From Aquilaria yunnanensis (Eukaryota; Streptophyta; Magnoliopsida; Malvales; Thymelaeaceae), in assembly GCA_039654915.1 (NCBI GenBank), contig CM077594.1:110808893-110872892 (forward strand): 64,000 nucleotides of DNA, written 5' to 3'. The notes under the pieces are model-generated. The model saw nothing but the letters and a program-made list of their open reading frames with translations, was not told where the DNA came from and searched no databases. Each line of letters opens with the position of its first letter. The stretch's first letter is position 1. Positions 1 through 13,839 of this stretch are shown one piece after another. The translations under genes were made by a program, and so were the position numbers.

Positions 1-110
1 TAGGGACTAACTCATTAGGTTTTGCCAAGTTTGAGGACTAGCTTAGGCTGATTTCTGGTTCAGGGACCAACTCAGTTGAGTTGGTCAAGTTGGGGGACTG
101 GTGGAGTACT
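1..110. repeat. Two imperfect ~37-bp repeat units, probable transposon-end relic
   Basis: Positions about 3-40 and 62-99 are two imperfect copies of one phrase, beginning GGGACTAACTC and GGGACCAACTC and ending GAGGACT and GGGGACT. Phrases of this kind are common in the termini of plant Mutator-like elements. The other terminus is not visible, so the element may start left of the window. This is a guess from base pattern, not a classified repeat. Confidence 0.3.
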
Positions 111-339
111 TAGGCCTTATCTTATCACCTTCCTTTGTTCTCGCCGGAAGGGAAGGGAACCTGTCATGTGAAGGAGGGCATTTTTCTAACTTGGCAAATA
201 GACAGAACTGTGATGAATATAATAGCAGAAATTCGAAAAAGGAAAAGAAGAAAAACAAAAAAGCTAAAAACTCTGCGAATCATTGTTGAACCCGGTAAGT
301 GAAGTTGAAACAAAGAAATTAGCTGTTACTTACTGTTAT

Positions 340-600
340 CAGCACAACTGAAGAAGAAGAAGAAGAGAGGCGGGTTCGTCGTCGTGGGCTCAATTCTCTG
401 CCTGGGGGTGCCCAGATGTTTTCTCCCTTTCTTCGTCGATAATTTCAGGTCTACTTAGTTTCTTACTCTCTTTTCCTTCCGTTTCCCGTGCTCCTTCTAA
501 TTTCCTTAAGGTTTACGGTTTGACAATAAACCCTAATTTGGATAACAATTTTGCTGTTGTGTTGCTGGGGTTTCCACAGCATCTTGAAATGGAAGTGAAA
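340..600 (+). promoter_or_regulatory. 5' leader region of the Furry-like gene
   Basis: This GAA-rich and pyrimidine-rich stretch directly precedes the first conserved coding exon. It has a GAAGAAGAAGAAGAG run at about 352-366. A plausible 5'UTR intron runs from the GTCTAC after TTTCAG near 450 to the TTTCCACAG near 580. No clear TATA box was identified. The leader extent and the intron are inferred only. Confidence 0.35.
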
Positions 601-3600
601 ATGAAGGCAGGCAGCGCTGCCAAATTGATTGTCGATGCCCTGCTGCAGCGCTTCCTTCCTCTTGGCCGGCGACGCATTGAAACAGCTCAAGCTCAGGTCC
701 TTTTATTCTTTTTAGTTGTACTTGTTTGGCTTCTGAATCATTTTAATATCGATTTGATTATTGGAAGCTTGCCGTCTGGACATTCTCTTAAGTGTATGCA
801 TCGTTCAATGTGGTAAATGGGAGTGTTAGAATGTCACAATTTGCTTTTTGGCTAAGAATGTAGTTGATGAAATAGAGTCCTACAATAATTTCCTGCATCC
901 TTTTTGCTGGCTCACTGTTGCTTTGTGTTGGTAGTGCCAAATAATGTTATCAAATTATTTTTAATTCATTTTATCTGATCCTAATCAAAATGAAGTATTG
1001 TCACCCCTATGGTTGATATTGAATGTTTACTACATAATTCTTAACTGTAGGATGGGCAGTACCTTCGACCATCAGACCCTGCCTATGAGCAAGTATTGGA
1101 CTCCTTGGCTATGGTTGCCCGTCATACACCAGTACCTTTGTTAGAAGCTCTACTTCGGTGGCGTGAGAGGTGAATCGTTCAGTTATCTTGCTCACTAATT
1201 TCCCCTCAAAATTGTTGGTTTGGGAAATTTAGAGCACAATGTGATTGCCATGAAGTAACATAGCCATTTCTTCATTTTAATTAGGCTGAAGATTAATATG
1301 ATATCAATTTTTGATCTATAGCAGTAATTTTGAAGTGATTTTGTCAGAATAGGAAAAGGTTTTAAGCCATTTGTTGTTCCCATTGTTAGAAAATTTGCAA
1401 GAATCTAAATCATCTGCATATGCTATCAAGTCAATTAAGTCAGTGTTCTAGCTGTTTCTGAGCAAGTTCTCATTGGTGTATTCCTCTTTTGCGGATGCTG
1501 TTGCAGTGAGTCTCCTAAGGGTGCAAATGATGCATCAACTTTCCAGCGAAAGGTCTCTATCATTATTGATTATGTATTCCTGCAATCTGTTAACTCATGG
1601 TTTTTATTTGTTGAAATGACTCATTATAATGATTGCCTGCAGCTTAAATTTTCTTTTAATTTGAAGTTTGTCAGGAAATTGAAATATTTCTTCAATCTTG
1701 CTTGTAACATGACAAGTTTTCTTTTTGTTTCTTGCAATCTTACCTTGAATGTCCCTAGATGAGCTCAACAAATATCGATCATTTGTTTGTTTCCTGGTTG
1801 CAGCTTGCTGTGGAGTGCATTTTTTGCTCAGCATGTATTCGCTTTGTTGAATGTTGTCCCCAGGAGGGACTCACTGGTTTGTGGATTTCATTAGCTCTTA
1901 TGTTCCTCTCCAGCCTATAATATACATAAGATTATTTGTGTTTATATCCAAATTTTAATTTACATACTTTTTCCTTTTGCATTGCAGAAATCCTTTGGTG
2001 TGGTCTTGAAAGTTTTGCTTTTGACTGGTTAATCAATGCTGACAGGTAACTTGATTACAATTATATAATTATGAATACTTTGTGCTTCAAATGATTTGTC
2101 TCTTTCTTTGAAACTTTAAAAGTTTCTTTATTAAAGAACCAAATTGAAATTTCTGTTTTTCTTCGGAAATGAGATAAACGTGATGTTATTGTGTGCTGGT
2201 CTTACTTAAAGAACTATTTAGCATAATATATCCTGAACCAACTGCTTGTCATAATCAGAAGGTTGATCGCAAGAATCTCAATAGAAGCAAACATCCCAAC
2301 CAATTTGTGGTTGGTGGCAAAAAGTTCATAAAAAAATGAACTTTTAGTTATGTATAAATTCAGTCAAAAGAACAGATTGATAAGTTTTTAAACCAGACCC
2401 TTTCTTGATGTGACAATCTTGTGAGTGAATGATGGGATGACGCTCACCAGCTTGTTTCTTTTTCTTTTTCCTCCACTTACGTGGAAAAATTTCATGAGTC
2501 AAAGGTGAATAAAGATACTTTCTATGGTCATGTGCCACCCTTGCAACCCTGGTAGAAGCTACTGTCCGACCAACTTGTGGTTGGTGGCAAAAAGTTCATA
2601 ATGAAGTGAATTTGAGGAGTTATATATAAATTCAGTAAAAAGAACAGATTGACACGTTATTAAACCAGATCATTTGATGCAATAATCTTGTAAATGAATA
2701 ATGGGATGTCACTCACTTGCGTATCTCTTTTTCTTTTTCGTTTTTCCCCTTCTACCTACATGGAAAAATTTTGTGAGCCAAAGGTGAATAAAGGTGCTTC
2801 CTATTGTCATGTTCCATAAGGTTGATATTGTGATCTCAACTTGTATAATAGTGTAACCTTGATAAGATTACTATTACTGTCGTATTCATGCTGTTAAAGT
2901 TTCTGGTGTATGTTTCTTACTGAAGAGCTGGTATGTGTACTTCATGGTGAAAAGAATGCTTGAAGTCATGGTGCTTTGCCTCTTTAAAATGTTTGAATAT
3001 TTCAATATGACATTCATGTTCAGTTTTTTTTAATTCATGAGAATTTCTCATACTAAGATATCAAATGCTCCAATGCATAATTAAAACAACCTTCATGTTT
3101 TTGCAGCATGAATAAACTATTATCTTGTGCAGGGTTGTCAGCCAAGTTGAGTATCCCTCACTTGTTGATTTGAGAGGATTACTTCTGGACTTAGTTGCAC
3201 AATTCTTGGGTGCATTATCTCGAATCAGGTGATTTCTCCATACTCTGCTCTCGCATTAGGTGAATGGTTAATGAAACTACATTTGTTAATTTGTAATGTT
3301 ATTTTGCTGTGGTACATTTGTTTCATATTTTGTTGGTTCGTCAGTTTTTTGCAGGGTGAAAAAGATCAGGATATTGATATCCATAAAGCTTCCTCCCTTT
3401 TATTCTAACCTCTCCCCTCCCCCACATAACCCTTGGAGTACTCATAGGAGGAAAATCAAATGTTAAGTGCAGCACTAACACTGAAGCATATCCATTTATT
3501 AAATTTAGTTTTCTTAAAAGATATTGTAATTTTCCCTTCACAGGTTCAGTTCGGTGACTGAGCGTTTCTTCATGGAACTCAGTACTCGCCGTATTGATAC

Positions 3601-6600
3601 TAGCATTGCTAGAAGCGAAACACTAAGTATTATAAATGGGATGCGCTACCTAAAGCTTGGGGTATGTATGGTTCTCATCATATACGATGTCATGAGAATT
3701 AGTTGATACAAATAAGTTGGTTGCAGGTTAAGACTGAAGGTGGATTAAATGCATCAGCTTCTTTTGTTGCAAAAGCTAACCCACTAAATCGTGCTCCTCA
3801 TAAGCGGAAAAGTGAGCTTTACCATGCGCTGTGCAATATGCTTTCGAACATCTTGGCACCCCTCGCAGATGGCGGGAAGAATCAATGGCCTCCTACTGGT
3901 GTGGAGCCTGCACTTACCCTGTGGTATGAAGCTGTTGGACGGATAAGAGTGCAGCTTATGCATTGGATGGACAAACAGAGCAAACATATAGCCGTGAGTG
4001 CTAACTCTTCTTTTACTTGTGGGCTTGTTGGGGTTGATTTAAGTTTAAAAGGAAACGTCCCAGCTTGTATGAGAATAAGACACCCTAGTGCTCACCTGGC
4101 AGTAGCTTCTGGTAGCGTAGGTAATTGGTCATCAACAGTAGCAATTATCCAACTCTCATCTTTCTTATCAGTTGTTACTGTTTGTTGGTCTTGGTTAATC
4201 CTGTTGCAGATTTTGGAGCTGTTGTCAGGATTTATACAAAACCAACAACTGCCTCTCATCGAACTGGCTAAGTTTGTGACAACCAGAGAGTCCAATATCA
4301 GAATCCTTCCTTCCCCCTGTGAAAAAGCAATTGAAAAATTAGAGATTTCATACCTTTGCAATGCAGTACTCCAAGCAGTGCTCCATAAGAGTCTAATGAT
4401 TGGAAGGCAAATTATCTACTCTTGTCATGCCTTAAAAAATTTAGCTCTATGACATTCATACTTTGAGTGCGTGTGAAGTCCTTTTTTCCTGAATTCCAGA
4501 TTGGCCATGTTTATATTAGCTTTTGATTGTTAGATAACTTTCTTTCTAGTTATCATCCTTTATTGTTGCTGATATCATTTTGCATCTTAGTTGACCATTA
4601 AACTCTCCTAGCTGCTCTATACATCCTTACATCGAGGTCCTTTGTATAGGTTGGCTATCCTTTGGTGACTCTACTTCTTTGCCTTGGTGATCCACAAATA
4701 TTTCACAACAATTTAAGTTCCCATATGGAGCAACTTTACAAACTTCTGCGAGTAAGTTCACTTTCTTTATTTTTACTTAAAAGAATAATGCAGAATGTTG
4801 CCAACTGGTAGCTTTCTGGTCCATCCTCCAGACTTGTTTCTTTACTTGGGTCAGATATAAGTTTGTGATAGATCCTGTCACTGTGCTGCAGGACAAGAAC
4901 CATCGCTTCATGGCTTTGGATTGTCTTCATCGAGTCTTGAGGTTTTACTTGAGTGTTCATGCAGCAAATCAGCCTCCAAACCGCATATGGGATTACCTAG
5001 ATAGTGTGACGTCTCAGCTTTTAACAGTTCTGAGGAAAGGAATGCTTACTCAGGATGTTCAACATGATAAACTTGTTGAGTTCTGTGTTACTATAGCAGA
5101 GCATAACCTTGATTTTGCTATGAACCATATGATACTGGAGTTGCTGAAGCAAGATAGTCCAAGTGAGGCTAAGGTTATTGGTCTTCGAGCTTTGCTTGCA
5201 ATTGTTATGTCGCCTTCAAGTCAGCATGTGGGATTGGAAATATTTAAAGGTATGGATAAGTTGTCATATGGCCTGCGTAGCTCATACAATTTTTTCAGGC
5301 AATCATTATGTGACTTATGACAAATGTCCAGGACATGATATTGGTCATTACATTCCAAAAGTGAAGGCTGCAATAGAGGCAATATTAAGGTCTTGTCACA
5401 GGACCTACAGCCAGGCTCTTTTAACTTCGTCAAGAACCACAATAGGTATATCTTCTCTGAGCATGGCAACTGCAGAGTTAGCTTACGGGGAAATGTAATT
5501 TGGATTCATGGATGCTGAAAATCATCAATAAATTCTTAATTTTTGTTATCACTATTTTGTTTGTTCTTGTATTGACATGATTTCCGTTCTCCAAAGATTT
5601 CAGAAACAGGAATGTATTAGAGGAAACTGCCCAAATTTCTGGGAATTTCTAGTTATTATGTACAAAACTTCTCTGTGTGAGGGTTACACTTTGCAGTTCT
5701 TTCCATTCCAAAAGCTAATTATGTTTGTTTTGTGGATCTTTTCTACCTTCCTGTCCTCTCTAGATTCTGTAACCAGAGAAAAGTCCCAAGGATATCTGTT
5801 CCGATCAGTGCTGAAATGCATACCATACCTTATAGAAGAAGTTGGCCGAAGTGATAAGATATCTGAAATTATACCTCAGCATGGAATAAGCATTGATCCT
5901 GGTGTCCGGGAGGAGGCAGTTCAGGTGCTGAACAGGATAGTGAAATATCTTCCCCATCGCCGCTTTGCAGTCATGAGAGGGATGGCCAACTTTATCCTCC
6001 GACTTCCTGATGAATTCCCTCTTCTAATTCAAACATCCCTGGGCCGACTGTTGGAACTCATGCGTTTCTGGAAAACTTGTCTATATGATGAGAAGCTAGA
6101 AGACAATACCAGTGATTCAAAGCATATGGGACTCAGAAATGAGGGACTGAAGAAGTCCTCATTCCATCCACCGGCAGAAACAATTGATTTTCGTGCATCA
6201 GAAATTGATGCAGTTGGTCTTATCTTCCTTAGTTCTGTGGACAGTCAGATTCGCCACGCAGCATTAGAGCTGTTACGTTGTGTGCGTGCCTTGAGGAATG
6301 ACATACGTGACATTTCACTTCGTGAACAGACAGATTTCAATATGAGATATGAAGTTGAACCGATATTCATAATTGATGTTTTGGAAGAGCATGGGGTGGG
6401 TTAAGTCTGTTTTCTCATGTCAACCTTTGGGTTACATGAAATTCATTCATTGCTGAAGTTGATCTATTTATTGTAGGATGACATTGTTCAGAGTTGCTAC
6501 TGGGACTCTGGTCGCCCATGTGATTACAGACGAGAATCCGATTCTCCTGAAGTTACCCTTCAGTCTATTATATTTGAGAGTCCTGATAAGAGCAGGACCT

Positions 6601-9600
6601 GGGCTCGGTGTCTCAGTGAGCTCATCAAATATGCAGCTGAGCTTTGCCCAAACTCTGTTCAGGAAGCAAAGTGAGTATGAGCATGGATTTGCTCTCTAGC
6701 CATTGCTTTTACCCTACATGGACTACTTGCCGTCTTCACAATATTTCTGTCAGTGAAATAATTAGGTTGAAACAAGTACTGATTATGATGGGTGACATGC
6801 TCGGTTTTCTTGGATTTTAGGCAATTGTGAATATATGGGCGTCATAAGTATAACTATTTGTTTGTTCCTAATTTTTTATTTAGGTTTGCGTCCCCTTGGT
6901 GGTCCTGCAATTTTATCTAAATATACTATTTCCTTGTCCAAAAAAATGATGGGGGAATTCTCATGAGAGGCGGGATCAGCTATTTTTAGGGATGTGATGC
7001 ATAAAGATATGTTAGTCTACAAGGTGTTGTGGTTATTTTTCCTGGTCTATTATACATGCTCACCACTGATTTTATTAATGCTTTCAATCTCATCTTACTT
7101 AGATATGTGAAAAGAAAAACAGAAAAGTTTGTTTATGTGTTGAAAATTTGTTTCATGAATGAATAATCTAAGAAATTTCTTATAATCTCAACATTCCTTG
7201 GCAGGGTGGAGGTTTTGCAGAGGCTTGCTCATATCACACCAGTTGAACTAGGTGGAAAGGCTCATCAATCTCAAGATGCAGATACCAAGTTGGACCAGTG
7301 GCTCATGTATGCAATGTTTGTATGTTCATGTCCTCCAGATAGCAAGGATGCTATAAGCGAGGCAGCAACCAGAAAACTTTACCATCTTGTCTTCCCATCT
7401 CTTAAATCAGGAACAGAAGCACATGTTGTGAGTACACTCTCAGAGTGCTCTAGCTCATTAAATCCTAGACAAGCCTTGTTTCTTTCAACTGTTTGCAGTA
7501 CTTGATATTAGGGTACAGAAGTTGTGGATTAGAACAAGAATTAATGTAGTGTCAAGTCAAACAAAAATGGAACAATTAGAGGTGAATATATATGCAATGC
7601 TGCATCCTTTCTAGTTGTTTGAGATATTTGTGTAGGGAAGTCTCATGTTTGTCTGGTATGATTAGGGTGCTATCTGTTTTCAGAGTGAAGGCATGCGATT
7701 CATGTAGCCCTTAAGGCTTATTTGATCGATCGATTAGTGCTTAGGAAGTCCCCCTTTAATATTTCTTTCTTGTTTCTGTTTTTGTTTTGTTTTTTTGTTT
7801 TTTCGTTTTTTTTCTACTGTTGAAATTTGGCAAGAGTTGTCTTGAGTGCTAAAAGTTGACTCATTTCCCTGTAATTTTCAGCATGCAGCGACCATGGCAC
7901 TTGGACACTCACATCTGGAATCTTGTGAGATCATGTTTACTGAGCTTGCAACTTTTATTGAAGAAATTTCATCAGAAACAGAGGGAAAGCCAAAGTGGAA
8001 GGTATTATGTATGAGGATATACAGAATTCATAAGAACTTCATGGAGCATATAAAACCAGTCTTCATACATGATCACTTCATAGCCTTTTTTCTTTTAATT
8101 TCTTTTTTTTTTCCCTTTTTCTTTGTGCTCATTCTTTCATTTCCTTTAGGGAGGGAAGTACAAACTAAGTAGACACTGAAGACCACGACTTGAATTTGAC
8201 CTAGACATGTACTATAAAAGAAAACAAAGAAAAGAATTCAGTGGCTTCTATGGTCCCTAGGCATATTTCTGGTTCCACCTTCTAAAAAGGTGTTGATATA
8301 CCTACATATATATAGTCGTATTCTCTTGATTATTGATGCTTAAGTCTACATATTAGTTTTTTCCCTGTTTTGAAATTTCAATAGTACAATTCCATTTGTT
8401 GGCAATCCCTGAGTTGGAATGATGAATAGAAAGTGCTTGTGAAAGAGGTGAGAAGCAAAGGAAAACAGGCAAACGAATGGGTGAAAAATAATAAAGGGGT
8501 GTATGATAGAGAAACGCTTGAGGTAAAAGGATAAAAAACACAGGCCAGAGGTTTTTTGATGGTTGATGCACTGCTTAGAGTTAACTGGTTCACACAGGGT
8601 TCTCATTCGTTATTCCAGTTATATGGAGGTGATTTTCTGTAGGAAAAATGAAATGGAGAGTGAGTTCCGCTATGAATTCTGGATAGAATCTATGAGCAGC
8701 CCATGTCAGGGGAAGGTAAAACAAAAAAAGCAAAATAAAATCTAGCAATTACATTGTAGTTCAGAGTCTGTGAGAAGTCCAACTAAGTTTCAAATCACCT
8801 ATTATGTAGACTTTGTCTAGTAATTTTACCTAACACTGAAGCAGTGTTGTTCTTTCATTATAGAAAGATGTCTAAAAGAAATGTTGTTCGTTTTCCATTT
8901 TGAGATGGGTACAGCATTCTAAATGGTTAATGCTTGAATTGAAGTGTGTTGTCATCTTACAGGCCTTCTTCCTTGTAATAAAACAATCAATCAACAGATA
9001 TGTTCTCCCTTTACCAACAGTAATTTGATCTGCTATTTGCTTCAAGCAGAAGACTTAAAATAGGTTCATTTCCATGAATGTAGAGTCAAAAACTTACTCG
9101 GCGAGAGGATCTACGCGTCCATATTGCAAATATATACCGCAGTGTTGCTGAAAATATCTGGCCAGGGTTTCTGGCACGCAAGTTAGTTTTTCGTCGCCAT
9201 TATCTGAGGTTCATTGAAGACACAATCAAACACATATCCCAAGCATCTTCTGAGAGCTTTCAAGAAACCCAGCCTCTCCGTTTTGCTGTTGCATCTGTTT
9301 TAAGATCTCTGGCCCCTGAAATTGTTGAGTCAAGATCAGAAAGATTTGATCTACGAATGAGGAAGAAATTATTTGATCTTCTTCTTTCCTGGTCTGATGA
9401 TTCTGGAAGTAGTTGGGGACAGGATGGCGTTAGTGACTATCGACGTGAAGTGGAACGGTACAAGTCTTCACAACACACACGCTCAAAAGATTCAGTAGAC
9501 AAAATTTTATTTGACAAAGAATTGAATGAACAAGTTGAAGCACTCCAGTGGGCATCCATGAATGCCATGGCTTCGCTTTTGCATGGACCTTGCTTTGATG

Positions 9601-12600
9601 ACAATGCGAGAAAGATGAGTGGTAGGGTTATATCTTGGATCAATAGCCTATTCATTGAGCCTGCACCCAGGGCTCCATTTGGTTACTCTCCAGCTGATCC
9701 CCGGACACCATCTCACACCAAGTTCACTGGTGAAGGGGGACGTGGAGCTGTTGGTCGTGATAGACAGAAGAGTGGTCATCATCGAGTTGCTTTGGCGAAA
9801 TTGGCTTTAAAGAACCTCCTCCTTACAAATCTAGACCTTTTTCCCGCTTGCATCGACCAGGTATGTCTTTTCTGAAGTTGCATGCAACTTATCAAAAAGC
9901 AATACCTAGATCAAAATCATCAAGATATGTTTGATTTTCTTAAAGTGGAACTATTTAATGCTTACAATGACAGACCAAATGAATCTTCAAAATGCTTATT
10001 AATTAAATTAACATTCTGGATTTCCAATTTTTCTTTCTTTCCAGTCCACTCCCAAGGTTTTTGTTTTTGTTTTTATTTTTGTTTTTGTTTTTATTTTTGT
10101 TTTTGTTTTTCAAAAGAAAGTGGGGGAAGGCTTCCTCATCATACTTAACTGTTGGTTAGCCACTTTCTATACTTCATCTCACTTCAATTGCATGTGATTG
10201 ATTAAAGCATATCTCTTATAGTGCTACCACTCGGATCCTGCTATAGCAGATGGCTACTTCAGTGTACTGGCTGAGGTCTACATGCGGCAGGAGATACCTA
10301 AATGTGAAATACAACGGCTCTTGAGCCTGATCCTTTACAAGGTGGTGGACCCATCTAGACAAATCCGTGATGATGCCCTACAGATGCTTGAGACACTTTC
10401 TGTCCGTGAATGGGCAGAGGATGGTACTGAAGGTTCAGGAAGCTACCAAGCTGCAGTTGTTGGCAATCTTCCAGACTCCTACCAACAGTTTCAATACAAG
10501 CTCTCTTGCAAGCTAGCAAAAGATCATCCCGAGTTAAGTCAACTTCTCTGTGAGGAGATCATGCAGAGGCAACTTGATGCTGTTGATATAATTGCACAAC
10601 ATCAGGTTTTAACCTGCATGGCTCCTTGGATCGAGAACCTTAACTTTTGGAAATTGAAGGACTCTGGTTGGAGTGAAAGATTACTAAAAAGCCTTTACTA
10701 CGTGACTTGGCGTCATGGAGATCAGTTTCCTGATGAGATAGAGAAGCTTTGGAGTACAATTGCTAGCAAGCCCAGGAACATCAGTCCGGTTCTAGATTTT
10801 CTGATCACAAAGGGGATCGAAGATTGTGATTCCAATGCATCTGCTGAAATCAGTGGTGCATTTGCCACCTATTTCTCAGTGGCAAAACGTGTAAGTTTGT
10901 ATCTGGCACGCATATGTCCACAACGTACAATCGATCACCTTGTTTATCAATTGGCTCAGAGAATGCTGGAAGATAGTATTGAGCAGGTTGGACCTAGTGC
11001 AAGTAAGGGTGATGCAAATGGAAATTTTGTTCTAGAATTTTCTCAGGGGCCTGCAGCAGCACAGATCGCATCTGTTATGGACAACCAGCCACATATGTCA
11101 CCATTACTTGTTCGTGGGTCTCTTGATGGCCCATTGAGGAATACTAGTGGAAGCTTGAGCTGGCGAACAGCTGGTGTTGGAGGGAGAAGTGCCTCAGGCC
11201 CGCTGAGTCCTATGCCCCCTGAGTTAAACGTTGTCCCAGTGGCTGCAGGCAGATCAGGTCAACTCCTTCCTGCATTGGTTAACATGTCAGGGCCTTTAAT
11301 GGGGGTGCGAAGCTCTACGGGAAGCCTTAGGAGTCGTCATGTTTCCCGTGATAGTGGGGATTACGTCATTGACACTCCAAACTCTGGTGAAGACATATTG
11401 CATTCTGGGGCTGGTACACATGGTGTTAATGCTAAAGAACTTCAGTCGGCTCTGCAAGGGCATCAGCAGCACTCCCTCACTCATGCAGATATTGCCCTGA
11501 TTTTACTTGCAGAGATTGCATATGAGAATGATGAAGACTTCAGAGAGCATTTGCCTCTGCTCTTCCATGTCACGTTTGTTTCAATGGATAGTTCTGAAGA
11601 CATAGTGTTGGAGCATTGCCAGCACTTGCTAGTGAATCTACTATACTCTCTTGCTGGTAGGCACTTGGAGCTATATGAAGTGGAAAGCAGTGATGGAGAG
11701 AACAAACAGCAAGTTGTCAGCCTGATCAAGTATGTCCAATCAAAGCGAGGAAGCATGATGTGGGAGAATGAAGACCCCACAGTTACAAGAACAGAGCTTC
11801 CTTCTGCTGCTCTCCTCTCTGCCCTTGTCCAGAGTATGGTAGATGCTATATTTTTTCAAGGAGATCTTCGTGAGACCTGGGGAGCTGAAGCACTTAAGTG
11901 GGCCATGGAGTGCACATCAAGACACCTTGCATGTCGTTCTCATCAGATCTATCGTGCACTACGGCCAAGTGTTACAAGTGACACATGTGTAGCCCTGCTT
12001 CGATGCCTTCATAGATGTTTAGGGAATCCAGTACCTCCTGTTCTCGGCTTTATCATGGAAATTTTACTCACCTTGCAAGTAATGGTGGATAATATGGAGC
12101 CAGAAAAAGTCATACTCTACCCCCAACTTTTCTGGGGCTGTGTGGCCCTGATGCATACTGATTTTGTACATGTTTACTGTCAAGTGCTCGAGCTCTTCTT
12201 GCGTGTGATTGACAGGCTATCGTTCAAGGACAGAACAACTGAAAATGTGCTCCTCTCTAGTATGCCCCGAGATGAACCTGAAAGTGGCGGTGAAGTCGCG
12301 GAATTGCGAAGGATGGAATCTAGAGGCTATGATTTGTCGGTGTCCAGTGGGAATCTACCTGTCTTTGATGGAGTGCAGCCACTTGTTCTTAAAGGACTGA
12401 TGTCAACTGTTAGTCATAGTGTATCTATTGAGGTTCTTTATCGTATGACAGTAGATTCATGTGACTCCATATTTGGGGATCATGAGACCAGACTCCTTAT
12501 GCACATCACAGGGTTGCTTCCCTGGCTCTGTTTGCAGCTGAGCAAAGATCAGCTTGCTGGCCAAGCTTCACCACTCCAACAGCAATACCAGAAAGCTTGT

Positions 12601-13272
12601 TCTGTTGCAGCGAACATCTCTGTATGGTGTCAATCTGAATCATTAGAAGATTTAGCTGTTGTATTTATGTCATACTCCAGAGATAATATCAAAAGTGTTG
12701 ATGACCTCCTTGCTCGTGTCTCGCCACTGTTATGCAATGAATGGTTCCCAAAGCACTCGGCTCTAGCCTTTGGGCACTTGTTAAGGCTGCTGGAGAGGGG
12801 ACCAGTGGAGTACCAACGAGTGATACTGCTCTTGCTCAAGGCACTGCTGCAGCACACGCCGATGGATGCTGCTCAAAGCCCTCACATGTATGCAATTGTT
12901 TCCCAGCTTGTGGAAAGTACTTTGTGTTGGGAGGCACTGAGTGTACTGGAAGCCCTTCTGCAAAGCTGTAGTTCATTGGCAGGTTCACATCCACATGAAT
13001 CAGGATCTACCGAGAATGGAAATGATGAGAAAGCACTTGCTCCACAGACCTCATTCAAGGCTCGAAGTGGGCCCCTGCAATATGCTATGGGATCGGCTGG
13101 TTTGATATCAGCTCCCCATGGGAGTTCAACCGAGAATGGAATGTCACCCAGAGAGATTGCTTTGCAGAACACTCGACTGATCCTTGGGCGAGTGCTTGAC
13201 AACTGTGCACTTGGGAGAAGAAGGGATTATCGGAGGCTGGTGCCATTTGTGACTACTATTTGGAACACTTGA
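601..13272 (+). CDS. FRY-like: Furry/MOR2-PAG1-type cell morphogenesis protein (HEAT/ARM-like giant scaffold), 17 coding exons
   Basis: Coding exons are 601-696, 1051-1169, 1507-1552, 1804-1876, 1988-2045, 3133-3228, 3544-3661, 3727-3993, 4650-4751, 4892-5249, 5332-5445, 5764-6395, 6477-6670, 7205-7427, 7882-8001, 9084-9860 and 10222-13272. All junctions are GT-AG and phases join without a break, giving about 2147 aa, close to the roughly 2150 aa I recall for the Arabidopsis homologue. The N-terminus ([18 protein letters not shown]) and the ending [12 protein letters not shown] match the plant family. By family knowledge the order is cell-morphogenesis N-terminal, central and C-terminal domains. 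Residues about 1420-1530 form a Ser/Gly-rich linker ([30 protein letters not shown]). Animal and yeast Furry/Tao3/Mor2 proteins scaffold NDR-type kinases in polarised growth; the plant role is inferred. The start at 601 follows the conserved N-terminus, but an in-frame ATG at 589 is also possible. The last exon alone encodes residues about 1132-2147. No damage was seen. Confidence 0.95.
2297..2815. repeat. Tandem duplication of ~270 bp inside intron 5 of the Furry-like gene
   Basis: Two diverged direct copies lie at about 2297-2535 and 2568-2815. Both begin with CAACTTGTGGTTGGTGGCAA or a close variant. Both contain a TAAATTCAGT-AAAAGAACAGATTGA block and both end in CAAAGGTGAATAAAG followed by a TGTCATGT-like tail. 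No coding potential is evident. Confidence 0.8.
10058..10111. repeat. Intronic (TTTTTG)n/(TTTTTA)n low-complexity tract
   Basis: Intron 16 of the Furry-like gene carries an irregular run of TTTTTG units mixed with TTTTTA. It is probably polymorphic and lies well away from both splice sites. Confidence 0.8.
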
Positions 13273-13620
13273 CATGGCAAATTTTGTGATTTCCGAAGAC
13301 TAATATGTAGATGTGGCCGCTGTCGGGGGATATATCAAACAGTGGCTCCGGCCTTGAATATAGGCGTTGTCATGTTGTATGTTTATGGTGTTGTATTCTG
13401 CACGTCTATTCCAAATTTTTACTCGAAGTTGCGTGTTTTTGGTTTTCTGGGTACGCAGGGCTAAAGTTAGGAGTGAGGGTTTGAGGCTCATCTTGTCTTG
13501 TAGCCTGAACGCATAATCACGCTCTGCGACCGAGAGAGGCTAGATTGGGAATTCTACGTTAGAACTCCGTGCCACCTTTTTTTTTATTATTATTTTTTTT
13601 TTTTAATTTCCTTTTATTCC
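13273..13620 (+). other. Probable 3'UTR and 3' flank of the Furry-like gene
   Basis: This is the sequence after the TGA at 13270-13272. It contains no supported coding region. A T-rich tract at about 13567-13610 closes the segment, and base composition turns strongly AT-rich after about 13,680. The exact poly(A) site cannot be fixed by eye. Confidence 0.45.
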
Positions 13621-13839
13621 ACATTGTTTGTAACGAAACGACCATGTCTTTGTGTCATTTCCATAATTGGTAAAACACTTAAATAGTTCTTTTACTGAAC
13701 ACCTGTGCATAATTAGTATAAAACATAAAAATATTTTTTCTTAAGTTATAACTGAAATACATTTCAGACCTAACTACCTAATCGCTTGTTTCTTGTATAT
13801 TAATTATAATATTTAGAAGAGTAAAACACCAATTATTAA

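Noticed and set aside
3703..4452. A 249-codon open stretch on the plus strand
   Set aside because: Only 3727-3993 is an exon of the Furry-like gene. The rest is intron that happens to lack stops until 4452.
11481..11780. Minus-strand frames of 60-106 codons in 11.2-13.2 kb
   Set aside because: They are shadows of the long last exon of the Furry-like gene.
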